Shown here: positions 37,721 to 46,300 of the stretch, piece by piece
Position numbering within the stretch: the first letter of the stretch is position 1
How the letters are laid out: every line of letters begins with the position of its first letter
Assembly (NCBI RefSeq): GCF_000835165.1
Contig: NZ_CP007790.1
Coordinates: forward strand, 1,922,001-1,986,000
DNA length: 64,000 bases
Origin: Corynebacterium marinum DSM 44953
Lineage (GTDB): Bacteria > Actinomycetota > Actinomycetes > Mycobacteriales > Mycobacteriaceae
Reading direction: 5' to 3'
Program-made: the position numbers and the translations under genes
The notes under the pieces: generated by a model
Told to the model about the DNA's origin: nothing
Database searches by the model: none
The model's input: the letters and a program-made list of their open reading frames with translations, nothing else

Positions 37721-37767
37721 CACAGTCGCGGCCGCCGCCCCATTCCGGGCCGGCGGCCGCGACTGTG
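37721..37767. terminator. Long perfect inverted repeat, probable bidirectional terminator
   Basis: Perfect 17-base arms (37721-37737 with 37751-37767) and a 13-base loop, between the convergent stops of mycolyltransferase 3 and lepA. No T-run on either strand. Confidence 0.6.
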
Positions 37768-37776
37768 TGCGTGCGG

Positions 37777-39624
37777 CTAGTTCTCGTCGGTCGACAGGGC
37801 GGCGACGAACGCCTCCTGCGGAACCTCCACGGAGCCGATGTTCTTCATCCGCTTCTTGCCGGCCTTCTGCTTCTCCAGCAGCTTGCGCTTACGGGATATG
37901 TCGCCGCCGTAGCACTTGGCCAGGACGTCCTTGCGCAGGGCGCGGATGTTCTCGCGGGCGATGACCTTCGAGCCGATGGCCGCCTGGATGGGTACCTCGA
38001 ACTGCTGGCGCGGGATGAGTTCGCGCAGCTTCTTGGTCATCTTGTTGCCGTACCACTGGGCGTTGTCCTTGTGGACGATCGCGGAGAACGCGTCCACCGG
38101 CTCACCCTGCAGGAGGATGTCCACCTTGACCAGATCGGCCTCCTGCTCGCCGGACTCCTCGTAGTTCATGGAGGCGTAACCCTTGGTCCGGGACTTGAGC
38201 ATGTCGAAGAAGTCGAAGATGATCTCGCCCAGCGGTATGGAGTAGCGCAGCTCGACGCGGTCCTCGGAGAGGTAGTCCATGTTCTTCATGACGCCGCGCT
38301 TCGTCTGGCACAGCTCCATCGTCGTGCCCACGAACTCGCTCGGCACGATGAGGGTGAGGTTGACCGTGGGCTCGTAGATCTCGCGCAGCTTGCCGCCCGG
38401 CCAGTCGGAGGGGTTGTGCACCCGGTGCTCGGAACCGTCCTCGGCGATGACGCGGTAATCGACCGACGGGGCGGTGGAGATGAGATCCAGGTCGAACTCG
38501 CGCTCCAGCCGGTCGCGGGTGATCTCCATATGGAGCAGACCCAGGAAGCCGCAGCGGAAACCGAAACCGAGGGCGACCGAGGTCTCCGGCTCCCAGCTCA
38601 GCGAAGCATCGTTGAGCTGGAGTTTCTCCAGCGCCTCCCGCAGAGCCGGGAAATCGCCCTGGGACACGGGGAACAGGCCCGAGTAGACCATCGGCTTCGG
38701 CTCTGCGTAGCCCTTCAGCGCCTGCTCGGCGCCGTTGTGCGCCCAGGTGACGGTGTCGCCGACCTTGGATTGGCGGACGTCCTTGACGCCCGTGATCAGG
38801 TAGCCGACCTCGCCGGGGCCCAGGCCGTCGCACTTCTTCGGGGTCGGCGAGACGATGCCGATCTCCAGCAGGTCATGGGTCGTGCCGGTGGACATCATCT
38901 TGATGCGCTGGCGCGGGGTCAGCTTGCCGTCCATCATGCGGATGTAGGTGACCACGCCGCGGTAGGTGTCGTACACGGAGTCGAAGATCATGGCGCGGGC
39001 AGGCGCCTCCGGCCCGAATTCAGAGGTCGGGGCGGGCACCAGCTCGGCGACCTTGTCCAGCAGCGCCTCGACGCCCTCGCCGGTCTTACCGGAGACGCGC
39101 AGCACGTCCTCCGGCTCGCAGCCGATGATGTTGGCGATCTCCAGGGCGAACTTGTCCGGGTCGGCGGCCGGCAGGTCGATCTTGTTGAGGACCGGGATGA
39201 TCTCCAGGTCGTTGTCCATCGCCAGATACAGGTTGGCCAGGGTCTGGGCCTCGATGCCCTGCGCGGCGTCGACAAGCAGAATGGCACCCTCGCAGGCGTC
39301 CAGGGCGCGGGAGACCTCATAGGTGAAGTCCACGTGGCCCGGCGTGTCGATCATCTGCATGACAATCTCTTCGCCCTCGTGCGGGCCGGAACGCGGAACC
39401 CACGGCAGGCGGATGTTCTGCGCCTTGATGGTGATACCGCGTTCCCGCTCGATATCCATGTTGTCGAGGTACTGGTCACGCATGTCGCGCGCATCGACGA
39501 CGTTCGACAACTGCAGGATGCGGTCCGCGAGCGTCGACTTGCCGTGGTCGATGTGCGCGATGATGCAGAAGTTCCGGATCCTCGTCGGATCGGTGAACGT
39601 CTTCTCTACGAATTTCTTCGGCAT
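37777..39624 (-). CDS. lepA: Elongation factor 4 (LepA)
   Basis: Ribosome-dependent GTPase of 615 residues. G1 is [10 protein letters not shown]3 DTPGHVDF, G4 NKIDLP; the LepA-specific C-terminal domain ends the protein ([19 protein letters not shown]). It acts on stalled or mistranslocated ribosomes and affects biogenesis of the 30S subunit. A TAGAGT box lies 35 bases upstream with a GAAGGGA ribosome site. It is divergent from the MazF-like gene. Confidence 0.97.
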   Translation of the reverse strand: MPKKFVEKTFTDPTRIRNFCIIAHIDHGKSTLADRILQLSNVVDARDMRDQYLDNMDIERERGITIKAQNIRLPWVPRSGPHEGEEIVMQMIDTPGHVDFTYEVSRALDACEGAILLVDAAQGIEAQTLANLYLAMDNDLEIIPVLNKIDLPAADPDKFALEIANIIGCEPEDVLRVSGKTGEGVEALLDKVAELVPAPTSEFGPEAPARAMIFDSVYDTYRGVVTYIRMMDGKLTPRQRIKMMSTGTTHDLLEIGIVSPTPKKCDGLGPGEVGYLITGVKDVRQSKVGDTVTWAHNGAEQALKGYAEPKPMVYSGLFPVSQGDFPALREALEKLQLNDASLSWEPETSVALGFGFRCGFLGLLHMEITRDRLEREFDLDLISTAPSVDYRVIAEDGSEHRVHNPSDWPGGKLREIYEPTVNLTLIVPSEFVGTTMELCQTKRGVMKNMDYLSEDRVELRYSIPLGEIIFDFFDMLKSRTKGYASMNYEESGEQEADLVKVDILLQGEPVDAFSAIVHKDNAQWYGNKMTKKLRELIPRQQFEVPIQAAIGSKVIARENIRALRKDVLAKCYGGDISRKRKLLEKQKAGKKRMKNIGSVEVPQEAFVAALSTDEN

Positions 39625-39767
39625 GGTGTGGTGGGAGTTCCCTTCTGATAAGACTTCCCCACTCTACCCAAGACAGGCCCGATACTTAAGTGGCCTGGCC
39701 TGATCGCCCACACCTTTACTACACTGGGCCGACAGGAACACGTGTGGAAAGAGAGCAGGCGAACACC

Positions 39768-40364
39768 ATGGGCACCACCGGTCACGGCCACAAGGGGGTT
39801 CACCGCCCTGCACTTCCCGAGACCGATCGCCCGGGCCTCGGCGAACGCATCCGCTCCTACTTCCTGGGCACCTACGGCTCCCCACTGGACCACGGCCTTT
39901 CCCGCATCAACGAGCGCCTCGGCCTGCACGCCGACCAGCAGCCCGAGGCCGCCCGCGCCGCCGCCTACAACATCCGCGTGGAAGCCACGGAACGGGTGAG
40001 CCGGAACATCTACTACGCACCCGACATGGACGGCCAGGCGGAGCCCGGCGAAGTCGTCTGGATCTGGGCCCCCTCCGACGGGGCCGACGCACCTCCCCGG
40101 GAGCGCGCCATGCTCGTCATCGGCCGGGACCGGCACACCATCCTCGGTCTGCTCATCTCCCCCAACCCCCGGCACGCGGGCGCGGAATCCTGGCTGGACA
40201 TCGGCGCCGGAGAGTGGGACCCCGCCGGCCGGCAGTGCTGGGTGCGCCTCGACCGGGTCCTGGAGGTCTCCGAACAGGGCGTGCGCCGCCAGGGAGCACT
40301 GTTCCCGCAGCGCCGCTTCGACCGCATCGCCACGCGCCTGCGCAACCATTACCACTGGGGCTAG
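39768..40364 (+). CDS. MazF/PemK-family protein, no antitoxin partner
   Basis: Protein of 198 residues. The PemK/MazF domain covers the C-terminal 110 residues, starting at PGEVVWIWAPSD, with AMLVIGRDR, LGLLISPN and CWVRLDRVLEVSE. In toxins this domain is a ribosome-independent RNase. An N-terminal extension of about 85 residues, mostly helical, has no counterpart in standard MazF. No small antitoxin gene is found up- or downstream: lepA is divergent and rpsT follows. The conserved place next to lepA and rpsT, as I recall for other corynebacteria, argues for a chromosomal housekeeping role. GTG 39744 is an alternative start. Confidence 0.78.
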   Translation: MGTTGHGHKGVHRPALPETDRPGLGERIRSYFLGTYGSPLDHGLSRINERLGLHADQQPEAARAAAYNIRVEATERVSRNIYYAPDMDGQAEPGEVVWIWAPSDGADAPPRERAMLVIGRDRHTILGLLISPNPRHAGAESWLDIGAGEWDPAGRQCWVRLDRVLEVSEQGVRRQGALFPQRRFDRIATRLRNHYHWG

Positions 40365-40407
40365 CTTTTCTGCGTCCTCCGCCGGCAAACAGTTTGGGTT
40401 TCCGCTG

Positions 40408-40574
40408 GTTGGACTGGTAGGATTTCGCTGTTATTCACTTTCGGGCGCGTCGGTCGGGGCGGGCAGGACCTTGCGTCCGCTCTTCGAACACCGACGCCGA
40501 GTGGCCGCACAGCCGCGGGACATGTCCGCTGGTGGGTTACCGACACCGTTTCTTCGACACCAAGAGGTATTTTC
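40408..40574 (+). promoter_or_regulatory. rpsT promoter and leader
   Basis: TAGGAT (about 40411-40416) would start a leader of roughly 150 bases before rpsT, ending in AAGAGGT. The leader holds a small hairpin around GCGGGCAGGACCTTGCGTCCGC-like sequence at 40461-40481. A long leader on a ribosomal protein gene suggests feedback by S20, which is inference. Confidence 0.4.
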
Positions 40575-40838
40575 ATGGCAAACATCAAGTCCCAGCAGAA
40601 GCGCATCCTCACTAACGAGAAGGCCCGCGTCCGCAACCAGGCCGTCCGCTCCGCCGTCCGCACCGAGATCCGTAAGCTCCGCGCGCTGATCGAGGCCGGC
40701 GACAAGACCGCCGCCGAGGCTCAGCTGCGCATCACCGGCCGCACCCTGGATAAGGCTGTGACCAAGGGCGTGTTCCACCGCAACAATGCCGCGAACAAGA
40801 AGTCCTCGCTGGCACAGGCCGTGAACAACCTGGGCTAA
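40575..40838 (+). CDS. rpsT: 30S ribosomal protein S20
   Basis: Protein of 87 residues beginning ANIKSQQKRILTNEKARVRN, the diagnostic S20 N-terminus, with KAVTKGVFHRNNAANKKSSL near the end. It binds 16S rRNA early in 30S assembly. Codon use is strongly biased, as for a highly expressed gene. Single-gene unit ended by a strong terminator. Confidence 0.98.
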   Translation: MANIKSQQKRILTNEKARVRNQAVRSAVRTEIRKLRALIEAGDKTAAEAQLRITGRTLDKAVTKGVFHRNNAANKKSSLAQAVNNLG

Positions 40839-40852
40839 GCCCCTTCCGCCGA

Positions 40853-40886
40853 AACCCGGCCCCCCGTCCGCGGGGGGCCGGGTTTT
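40853..40886 (+). terminator. Intrinsic terminator of rpsT
   Basis: Perfect 13-pair stem (40853-40865 with 40872-40884), 6-base loop, followed by TTTT at 40883-40886. Confidence 0.92.
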
Positions 40887-40930
40887 CTGCTTCCCGACGC
40901 CGCCCTGGATCCGCCCGGCCCGGCACTTCC

Positions 40931-40970
40931 CCGGCCTCTCTCCGGCCTCTCCCCGGCCTCTCTCCGGCCT
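40931..40970. repeat. Tandem repeat, 11-base period
   Basis: Units begin with CCGG at 40931, 40942, 40953 and 40964 (CCGGCCTCTCT type), about 3.6 copies. It lies between rpsT and the LysE-type gene and codes for nothing visible. Confidence 0.85.
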
Positions 40971-41052
40971 GGTCGAGATCAGGGGGAGGAAACGAGTGGT
41001 CCCCAGGTCGAGATCAGGGGTGAATTCCCCTCCCTGATCTCGACCTGGGGAC
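40971..41052. repeat. Composite direct and inverted repeat (GGTCGAGATCAGGGG)
   Basis: The 15-base word occurs at 40971-40985 and again at 41006-41020. The second copy is part of a perfect 21-base inverted repeat (40999-41019 with 41032-41052, loop of 12). It lies between convergent genes and has no T-run. It resembles a dispersed REP-like intergenic element rather than a terminator. Confidence 0.85.
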
Positions 41053-41091
41053 ACAGCCGACCCCCGCGACCCTCGCAGCCCCCCGGCGGTT

Positions 41092-41739
41092 CTACCCCAG
41101 CAGGTCGACGAACCCGTTGTAGGCGAGCACCGCTCCCGCCGCGACGAAGAACACCCCGGACACGATGTCGATCCACGGTCCGGCCCGCAGGAATTTCCGC
41201 CGCATCCCCGGCGTGGAGACCATCAGCGCGATGCTCACCTGGAGGATCAGTGCCGAGACTGACAGCATCACGACCACCCCGACCGCCAGCAGCGCCGACG
41301 GGGACGCCGGCAGCAGGGGCGCGATCAGCGCGGAGAGGAAGAGCACGATTTTCGGATTCGACAGGTTCGTCGCCAGTCCCTGCCGGAAGGACTGCCGCAT
41401 GCGGCCCAGGCGGGCGACGGCTTCCTCCAGGTCGACGGGCGGGTTGCGCCGCTCGCGCAGACCGCCGAGAATCATGCCGCGCCCCATCCACACGAGCCAG
41501 CTGCCGCCGATGAGCTGGAGGAAACCCAGCAGCGCCGGGAAGGCGTTGAGCAGCGCGGCGAAACCTAAGACGGTGAGGGTGCACCAGAACATCACGCCGA
41601 TCTGGATACCCAGCACCGTCGCCAGCGCGTGGCGGCGGGACCGGATGGCGGTCCGCGTGATCAGCAGGATGTCAGGCCCCGGGGAGGCGGCGCCGGCGAG
41701 GTTGAGCAGGAGCAGGGTGCCCCACTGGGCCGGTGTCAC
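41092..41739 (-). CDS. LysE/RhtB-family amino-acid exporter
   Basis: Membrane protein of 215 residues with six predicted spans; the family exports lysine, threonine, homoserine and other amino acids. The N-terminal AGAASPGPDILLITRTAIRSRR is the family signature. The start ATG 41739 overlaps the stop of the ankyrin gene by 4 bases (ATGA), so the two are translationally coupled. Substrate not predictable. Confidence 0.88.
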   Translation of the reverse strand: MTPAQWGTLLLLNLAGAASPGPDILLITRTAIRSRRHALATVLGIQIGVMFWCTLTVLGFAALLNAFPALLGFLQLIGGSWLVWMGRGMILGGLRERRNPPVDLEEAVARLGRMRQSFRQGLATNLSNPKIVLFLSALIAPLLPASPSALLAVGVVVMLSVSALILQVSIALMVSTPGMRRKFLRAGPWIDIVSGVFFVAAGAVLAYNGFVDLLG

Positions 41740-42125
41740 CCCTCCGCGCCGAGCCGGGCGAGCATGTCGTCCAGCTGAAAGTAGCGGGCGGTCTCCAGGG
41801 CGGAGGGGGCCCCGGCGTGGGGGTCGGCGCCCGCGTCGACCAGCTTCTCCACGACAGCGCCGTACTTCTTGAATACTGCGCCGGCCAGCGGGGTCTGCCG
41901 GCGGTCGTTCTGCTTGTCGACGTCCGCGCCCCGCTGCGCCAGTGCCCCCACCAGGTTCTCGTGGCCGGAGTAGGCGGCGAGCATGAGCAGGGAGTTGCCG
42001 TCCTGATTGGTCAGGTCGGGGTTGACCCCCTGGTCGATATACTCCAGGAGAGCCTCGTCGCCGTTTCGGGCCATGTCGAAGAGTCGGGTGGCCAGTTCGC
42101 GCACGTCGTCAGGAATCTCGGTCAT
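41736..42125 (-). CDS. Ankyrin-repeat protein
   Basis: Protein of 129 residues with about three ankyrin repeats: DEALLEYIDQGVNPDLTNQ, NSLLMLAAYSGHENLVGAL and QTPLAGAVFKKYGAVVEKL. It is cytoplasmic and probably mediates a protein contact; the partner is unknown. It lies downstream of holA. TAAACT 8 bases before the ATG includes the TAA stop of holA and gives a likely leaderless start. Confidence 0.85.
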   Translation of the reverse strand: MTEIPDDVRELATRLFDMARNGDEALLEYIDQGVNPDLTNQDGNSLLMLAAYSGHENLVGALAQRGADVDKQNDRRQTPLAGAVFKKYGAVVEKLVDAGADPHAGAPSALETARYFQLDDMLARLGAEG

Positions 42126-42133
42126 GCCGTCAG

Positions 42134-42139
42134 AGTTTA
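42134..42139 (-). promoter_or_regulatory. -10 box of the ankyrin gene, overlapping the holA stop
   Basis: TAAACT on the minus strand; its TAA is the holA stop codon. The distance to the ATG is 8 bases. Confidence 0.5.
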
Positions 42140-43090
42140 GCCCGCCAGCTCGGAGACCCGCCGCACCGCATTCTCGATCGCGTAGTGGGGGTCGCCGCCC
42201 TGGCCCTTGACCTCGGCGTCGAGGTCAGCCATGAGGATCACCGCCTGGGAGACGGCGTCGCCCGACCAGCGGCGGGCGACTTTGGAGGTCTTCTCCGCCA
42301 GCCACGGCGGCATGCCGACGCTCCCGGCCATGGCGTTCCAGTTGGTGGTGCGCGTGGAGTACAGGCGGGCGATGCCGGCGACCTTCATGCTCAGGGCCGT
42401 CGCCAGGGCCACGGGGTGCATGCCCAGCTGCAGGGCGCGGCGGGTGCTGGCGACCGCGCGGGCGGTCTGGCCCGTGACGGCGAGATCGGCGATGTCGAAG
42501 CCCGACACCTCGGCGACGCCCTCGTGGTAGGCGCGCACGGCGGCGACGGTGACGTCCCCGTCGGTGTCGGAGACCAGCTGGGAGACCGCGGAGGCGAGCT
42601 CGCGCAGATCGGACCCCACGCCCTCCAGCAGCGCGTGGACGACGTCCGGGGTGGGCCGCACGCCGTGGACCCGGAACTCGTTGGTCACCCACCCCGGCCG
42701 TGCCGCCGCCTTGAGCGGGTCGGCGGCGTGGACCTCGGCCAGCTTCCGGAACTTGGCCACCATCGCCTTCTGCCGCCCGCCGCCGGTGTGCTGGATGATG
42801 ATGTGGATCCCCGGCGCGACGTCCCGGCAGGTCTGCAGGAGCAGGTCGAGAGGGTCCTTCCCCGCCAGTTCAGTGTGGGTGATCACGATTGCGCGGTCCT
42901 CGCCGAAGAGGGAGGGGCTGGTGGCGTCGATGAGCTCCGGGCCGGTGATCTCGGAGGCGCGCAGGACGGTGGTCTCCAGCTCGCCGCGGTCACCGAGTTC
43001 GGCGCGGAGCGCGTCGATGATGGAGCGGCGGGTGCGCTCGGCGATGAACTCGTCCTCGCCGAGGATCAGGTGTACGGGGGCCACAGGCAT
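42137..43090 (-). CDS. holA: DNA polymerase III subunit delta
   Basis: Protein of 317 residues, the clamp-loader wrench that opens the beta sliding clamp. It starts PVAPVHLILGEDEFIAERTRR, the usual N-terminus, and shows LLLQTCRDVAPGIHIIIQHTGGGRQK in domain 1 and ASTRRALQLGMHPVALATALSMK in the collar domain. ATG 43090 is chosen over the ATG nine bases upstream, since TAGGAT lies exactly 7 bases before 43090 and would be disrupted as a promoter by the longer form. It follows comEC on the same strand. Confidence 0.93.
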   Translation of the reverse strand: MPVAPVHLILGEDEFIAERTRRSIIDALRAELGDRGELETTVLRASEITGPELIDATSPSLFGEDRAIVITHTELAGKDPLDLLLQTCRDVAPGIHIIIQHTGGGRQKAMVAKFRKLAEVHAADPLKAAARPGWVTNEFRVHGVRPTPDVVHALLEGVGSDLRELASAVSQLVSDTDGDVTVAAVRAYHEGVAEVSGFDIADLAVTGQTARAVASTRRALQLGMHPVALATALSMKVAGIARLYSTRTTNWNAMAGSVGMPPWLAEKTSKVARRWSGDAVSQAVILMADLDAEVKGQGGDPHYAIENAVRRVSELAG

Positions 43091-43097
43091 GCCCACC

Positions 43098-43103
43098 ATC
43101 CTA
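43098..43103 (-). promoter_or_regulatory. -10 box of holA (leaderless)
   Basis: TAGGAT on the minus strand, 7 bases before ATG 43090. Its first bases overlap the comEC stop codon (TAG at 43101-43103). Confidence 0.55.
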
Positions 43104-44741
43104 GAACCTCCCGTCGCGGGCGTGCTGGGTGCCGTCCACGTGGAGGCTGACCTTCCCGTCCCGGTTCGGGAAGAGCACCGGCACCCCGTCCCGGGTGACG
43201 CTCGGACGGTCGGCGGGGGCGCCGGCCGGATCCCGCACGACGATCACCTGCGTGCCCGGCGGCGCCCGGTCCACCTCCGCCACTTCCTGCACGACATGCA
43301 CGCGGAGGGTCTCCAGCGGCACCTCGGCGGGCAGCCTGGTGAAGTCCGCGCTCCATAACCACCAGCCGAGCACCACCGCCAGAGTTTTCCAGGGGTGCCC
43401 GCCCACCAGGCCGGCAATGATCCAGCCGTATGCGACAAGCACCCACTCCGGATCTGCGGGCACGCTGGCCAGGGGCAGTCCGGCGCACCAGGAGGCGACG
43501 GTGTGGATCCACCACGTGCAGGGTTCCAGGAGCTTCAGGGGCAGCCACGCCAGTGGTCCCGGGAGCAACGCCAGCCCCGCCGCGAACAGGCCCAGCACCG
43601 TCACCGGCGCGACCGCGGGGGCGACCAGCACGTTCGCCAGGACGGAGACCACCGAGACCTCCCCCGCCATGAGGGCGATGAGGGGCATGGTGACGATGTC
43701 CGCGCTGACAGCCACTGCCAGGGCCCGCACCACGATGTCGGGGAGCCTGGTCCTCGCCAGCGGACGGTAGAGCAGCGGATGAAGAGCGATGATGCCGGCG
43801 GTGGCGGCGACCGAGAGCGCGAAACCGAAGGAGACTGCCAGGTCGGGGTCCCACAACAGCAGGCCCGTCACCGCCAGGCAGAGCCCGTGGACCGGTTCCA
43901 TCCGGGTGGAGCCGAGCACCGCCAGCAGCCCCACCAGGCCGGTGACCGAGGCCCGCAGGACCGACGGCTCGGCGCCCACCAGCCCGGCGAAGCCGAGCAG
44001 CGCCGCGGCGGCCGCCGCCACCTGCACCCGAGGACCGAGGGTGAGCAGCCGGCACGCGACGACGGCGGCCGTGGTGACGATCGCGACGTTCGCCCCGCTG
44101 ACCGCGCTCAGGTGCGACAACCCGGTGTCGATGTAGAGCTGGAGTTCCGCGGCCGTCTGGGCGGACACGTCGCCGAGCACCATGCCCGGGACCAACCCCC
44201 GGGAGGACTCCCCCACCGTCTGGTCCACCGCCGCCCCGAGGGCGTCGCGTACCGTCGCCGCGAACAGGTCCATCCCCTGCGGCCCGGCGACGACGTGCAG
44301 CTCCCCGTTGCCCGTCTGCACCCCCACCCCGGGCCGGCCGGCGGTCGACCAGGCCGCCTCCACCACCACGCGGGAGCCGGCGGGCACCTCACTTCCCCCG
44401 AGGTCGGTGAACACGGGCAGCGGGGCGGGGTGGCCGGGGGCGTCGACACGCACGAGGTGCCCTCCGGACTCCAGCTCGACCGGGGTGCCGGACACGGTCC
44501 CCGGGAGGCGCTCCGGCGGGTCCCAGGCCGCGGCGGTGCGCTGCCGCCACCGGGTCAGCGCAGTGGCGGAGACCCCGAGCACCGCCACGAACGCGGCCTG
44601 TCCGGCCTGCCTGCACCACGCCAGGCCCACGCACCCGGCCACGAGCGCCAATCCCGCCAGGAGCGCCGAGCCATGCAGGAGCAGGATGAGCGTGGCCGCC
44701 CACACCGCCACCGCCCCGGGGACGAGCCGGAGTTCGCTCAC
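43101..44741 (-). CDS. comEC: ComEC/Rec2-type DNA channel protein, without lactamase domain
   Basis: Membrane protein of 546 residues. The ComEC competence core is clear: GLVPGMVLGDVSAQTAAELQ, DTGLSHLSAVSGANVAIV and SFGFALSVAATAGIIAL, in a run of about ten spans. In naturally transformable bacteria it carries single-stranded DNA across the membrane. The C-terminal metallo-beta-lactamase domain of long ComEC is missing; only about 90 soluble residues follow the last span. It overlaps comEA by 4 bases. Whether corynebacteria take up DNA with it is unproven. Confidence 0.88.
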   Translation of the reverse strand: MSELRLVPGAVAVWAATLILLLHGSALLAGLALVAGCVGLAWCRQAGQAAFVAVLGVSATALTRWRQRTAAAWDPPERLPGTVSGTPVELESGGHLVRVDAPGHPAPLPVFTDLGGSEVPAGSRVVVEAAWSTAGRPGVGVQTGNGELHVVAGPQGMDLFAATVRDALGAAVDQTVGESSRGLVPGMVLGDVSAQTAAELQLYIDTGLSHLSAVSGANVAIVTTAAVVACRLLTLGPRVQVAAAAAALLGFAGLVGAEPSVLRASVTGLVGLLAVLGSTRMEPVHGLCLAVTGLLLWDPDLAVSFGFALSVAATAGIIALHPLLYRPLARTRLPDIVVRALAVAVSADIVTMPLIALMAGEVSVVSVLANVLVAPAVAPVTVLGLFAAGLALLPGPLAWLPLKLLEPCTWWIHTVASWCAGLPLASVPADPEWVLVAYGWIIAGLVGGHPWKTLAVVLGWWLWSADFTRLPAEVPLETLRVHVVQEVAEVDRAPPGTQVIVVRDPAGAPADRPSVTRDGVPVLFPNRDGKVSLHVDGTQHARDGRF

Positions 44742-45406
44742 AAGGTGACCGCGTCGCGGAGGGACTCGAACTTGGCGGGGCCGATCCCTTTGACGTCGAG
44801 AAGCTGCTCGATGTTCCGGAAGCCTCCGGTGGCCTCCCGGTGCGCGACGATCGCGGCGGCGGTGGCCGGGCCCACGCCCGGCAGGGCGGTCAGTTCGACG
44901 GCCGAGGCTGAGTTGAGCGACACTCCCCCGCCGCCGGTCTGCGCCGCCGCGGCCTCCGGCGCGGCCTGATCCCCGGGGACGGGGACCACCAGCTGCTGCC
45001 CGTCCGTGAGGCGCTGCGCCAGGTTGAGCGAGGCGAGGTCCGACTCCGGCAGGGGCCGGGCGGGGCCGAGGGCGTCGTCGACGCGCGCGCCCGGGGCGAG
45101 GGTGACCAGGCCGGGATGCTCCACCGCGCCGACGACGGAGACGACCATGTCCTCGGTGCCGGCCTCCGGGGACATCGCGGACATCTCGGACACCTCAGCT
45201 ACAGCGGGCAGCTCCGGGTCGGGGGCGGGCGAGGCCCCCTCGGCCTGCAGCACCACGATGCCGGCGACGAGGACCACCACCGTCGCCGCAGCGAAAGCGG
45301 CGTGCCGAAGGGTGAGGTGGAGGCGCGGGGCGGGGTAGGCGACGTCGAGAAGCTCTTCCTCGCCGGTGGGGCGGGTGAGGTCCTTGAGGCGGTTCAGCGT
45401 GCTCAT
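44738..45406 (-). CDS. comEA: ComEA-like helix-hairpin-helix DNA-binding protein
   Basis: Protein of 222 residues: cytoplasmic N-terminus, one span (about 32-54), a SLBB-like segment (VSVVGAVEHPGLVTLAPG), and a C-terminal pair of helix-hairpin-helix motifs (NSASAVELTALPGVGPATAAAIV). It should bind double-stranded DNA outside the membrane and hand it to ComEC. The start is supported by TAGGTT 7 bases upstream. comEA and comEC form one operon. Confidence 0.92.
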   Translation of the reverse strand: MSTLNRLKDLTRPTGEEELLDVAYPAPRLHLTLRHAAFAAATVVVLVAGIVVLQAEGASPAPDPELPAVAEVSEMSAMSPEAGTEDMVVSVVGAVEHPGLVTLAPGARVDDALGPARPLPESDLASLNLAQRLTDGQQLVVPVPGDQAAPEAAAAQTGGGGVSLNSASAVELTALPGVGPATAAAIVAHREATGGFRNIEQLLDVKGIGPAKFESLRDAVTL

Positions 45407-45413
45407 GACCCTG

Positions 45414-45419
45414 AACCTA
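45414..45419 (-). promoter_or_regulatory. -10 box of comEA (leaderless)
   Basis: TAGGTT on the minus strand, 7 bases before ATG 45406; promoter of the comEA-comEC unit. Confidence 0.55.
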
Positions 45420-45481
45420 GGGCTGTGCCACCGCGGGGGACAGTGCCGGCGGGTCAGCCTGTGGACAACTTTGTCCGCGTG

Positions 45482-46300
45482 TCACCCAACTGGGGAAGGA
45501 TCCTCCGGGCGGGACATGAACACGGCCGACACGCCGATCGCGCCGGCCCCGGTGTGGACGGCGAGGGTGGTCTCCATCGGCATGGTCATGATGCTCGACC
45601 CCTCGCTGAGGACCTCCCGCAGCATGTCCTCCAGGTGGGCGGCGGATTCGGCGGCGTCGTTGTGCTGGATGGCCGCGAACACCGGCCGCCCCCCGGCCCG
45701 CTCGATGACCAGCTCGATGAGCCGGGTGAACGCCTTCTGCTGGGTGCGGGTCTTGCCCACCAGCTCCAGACGTCCCTCCTTGACCTGCATGATCGGTTTC
45801 GTCGCCAGGAGCGTCGCCGACAGCGCCGTTCCGGTGGAGATGCGCCCGGACCGGCGCATGTCCTCGATACCGTGCAGGTAGACCCACGTGGCGGAACGGC
45901 CCAGAGTATCTACCGCGATCTCCTCGCAGGTGTCCAGGTCCGCGCCTTCGGAGGCGAGCTTCGCCGCGGTCATGGCCGCCGCCCCCACAGCCATGCCCAC
46001 GGAACCGGTCTCGACGACCCGGACCTGGCCCTCGGGGAACACCGCGGCAGCCTGGACAGCCGCCGACCAGGTGGAGGACAGCTCCTTCGCCAGATGCAGG
46101 GCGAGCACACCCTCGTCGTCGCCGCGCTCCAGCTGCCGGGCGTAGGCGGCGACCAGCTCCAGGGAGGACAGGCCGGCGGTCGAGGTGTCGGGGCCGTCTT
46201 CCTCATGCATGACATGCAGGTCGACGACGGTGATGCCGAGTTCCTCGATCACCTCGGGGGGCAAACCGGCGGAGGAGTCGGTGACGATGCGTACCGGCAT
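45482..46300 (-). CDS. DegV-family fatty-acid-binding protein
   Basis: Protein of 272 residues. The family signature TDSSAGLPPEVIEELGI is at the N-terminus; GADLDTCEEI and the C-terminal TLAVHTGAGAIGV are typical. Homologues bind a fatty acid and, in FakB proteins, present it to the kinase FakA; no FakA gene is in the window. The ATG directly follows the gpgP stop (TAAATG), so translation is probably coupled. Confidence 0.92.
   Translation of the reverse strand: MPVRIVTDSSAGLPPEVIEELGITVVDLHVMHEEDGPDTSTAGLSSLELVAAYARQLERGDDEGVLALHLAKELSSTWSAAVQAAAVFPEGQVRVVETGSVGMAVGAAAMTAAKLASEGADLDTCEEIAVDTLGRSATWVYLHGIEDMRRSGRISTGTALSATLLATKPIMQVKEGRLELVGKTRTQQKAFTRLIELVIERAGGRPVFAAIQHNDAAESAAHLEDMLREVLSEGSSIMTMPMETTLAVHTGAGAIGVSAVFMSRPEDPSPVG

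Noticed and set aside
40931..41052. Possible CRISPR array
   Set aside because: Units are 11 bases without spacers, and the neighbouring element is an inverted repeat. No cas genes are in the window.
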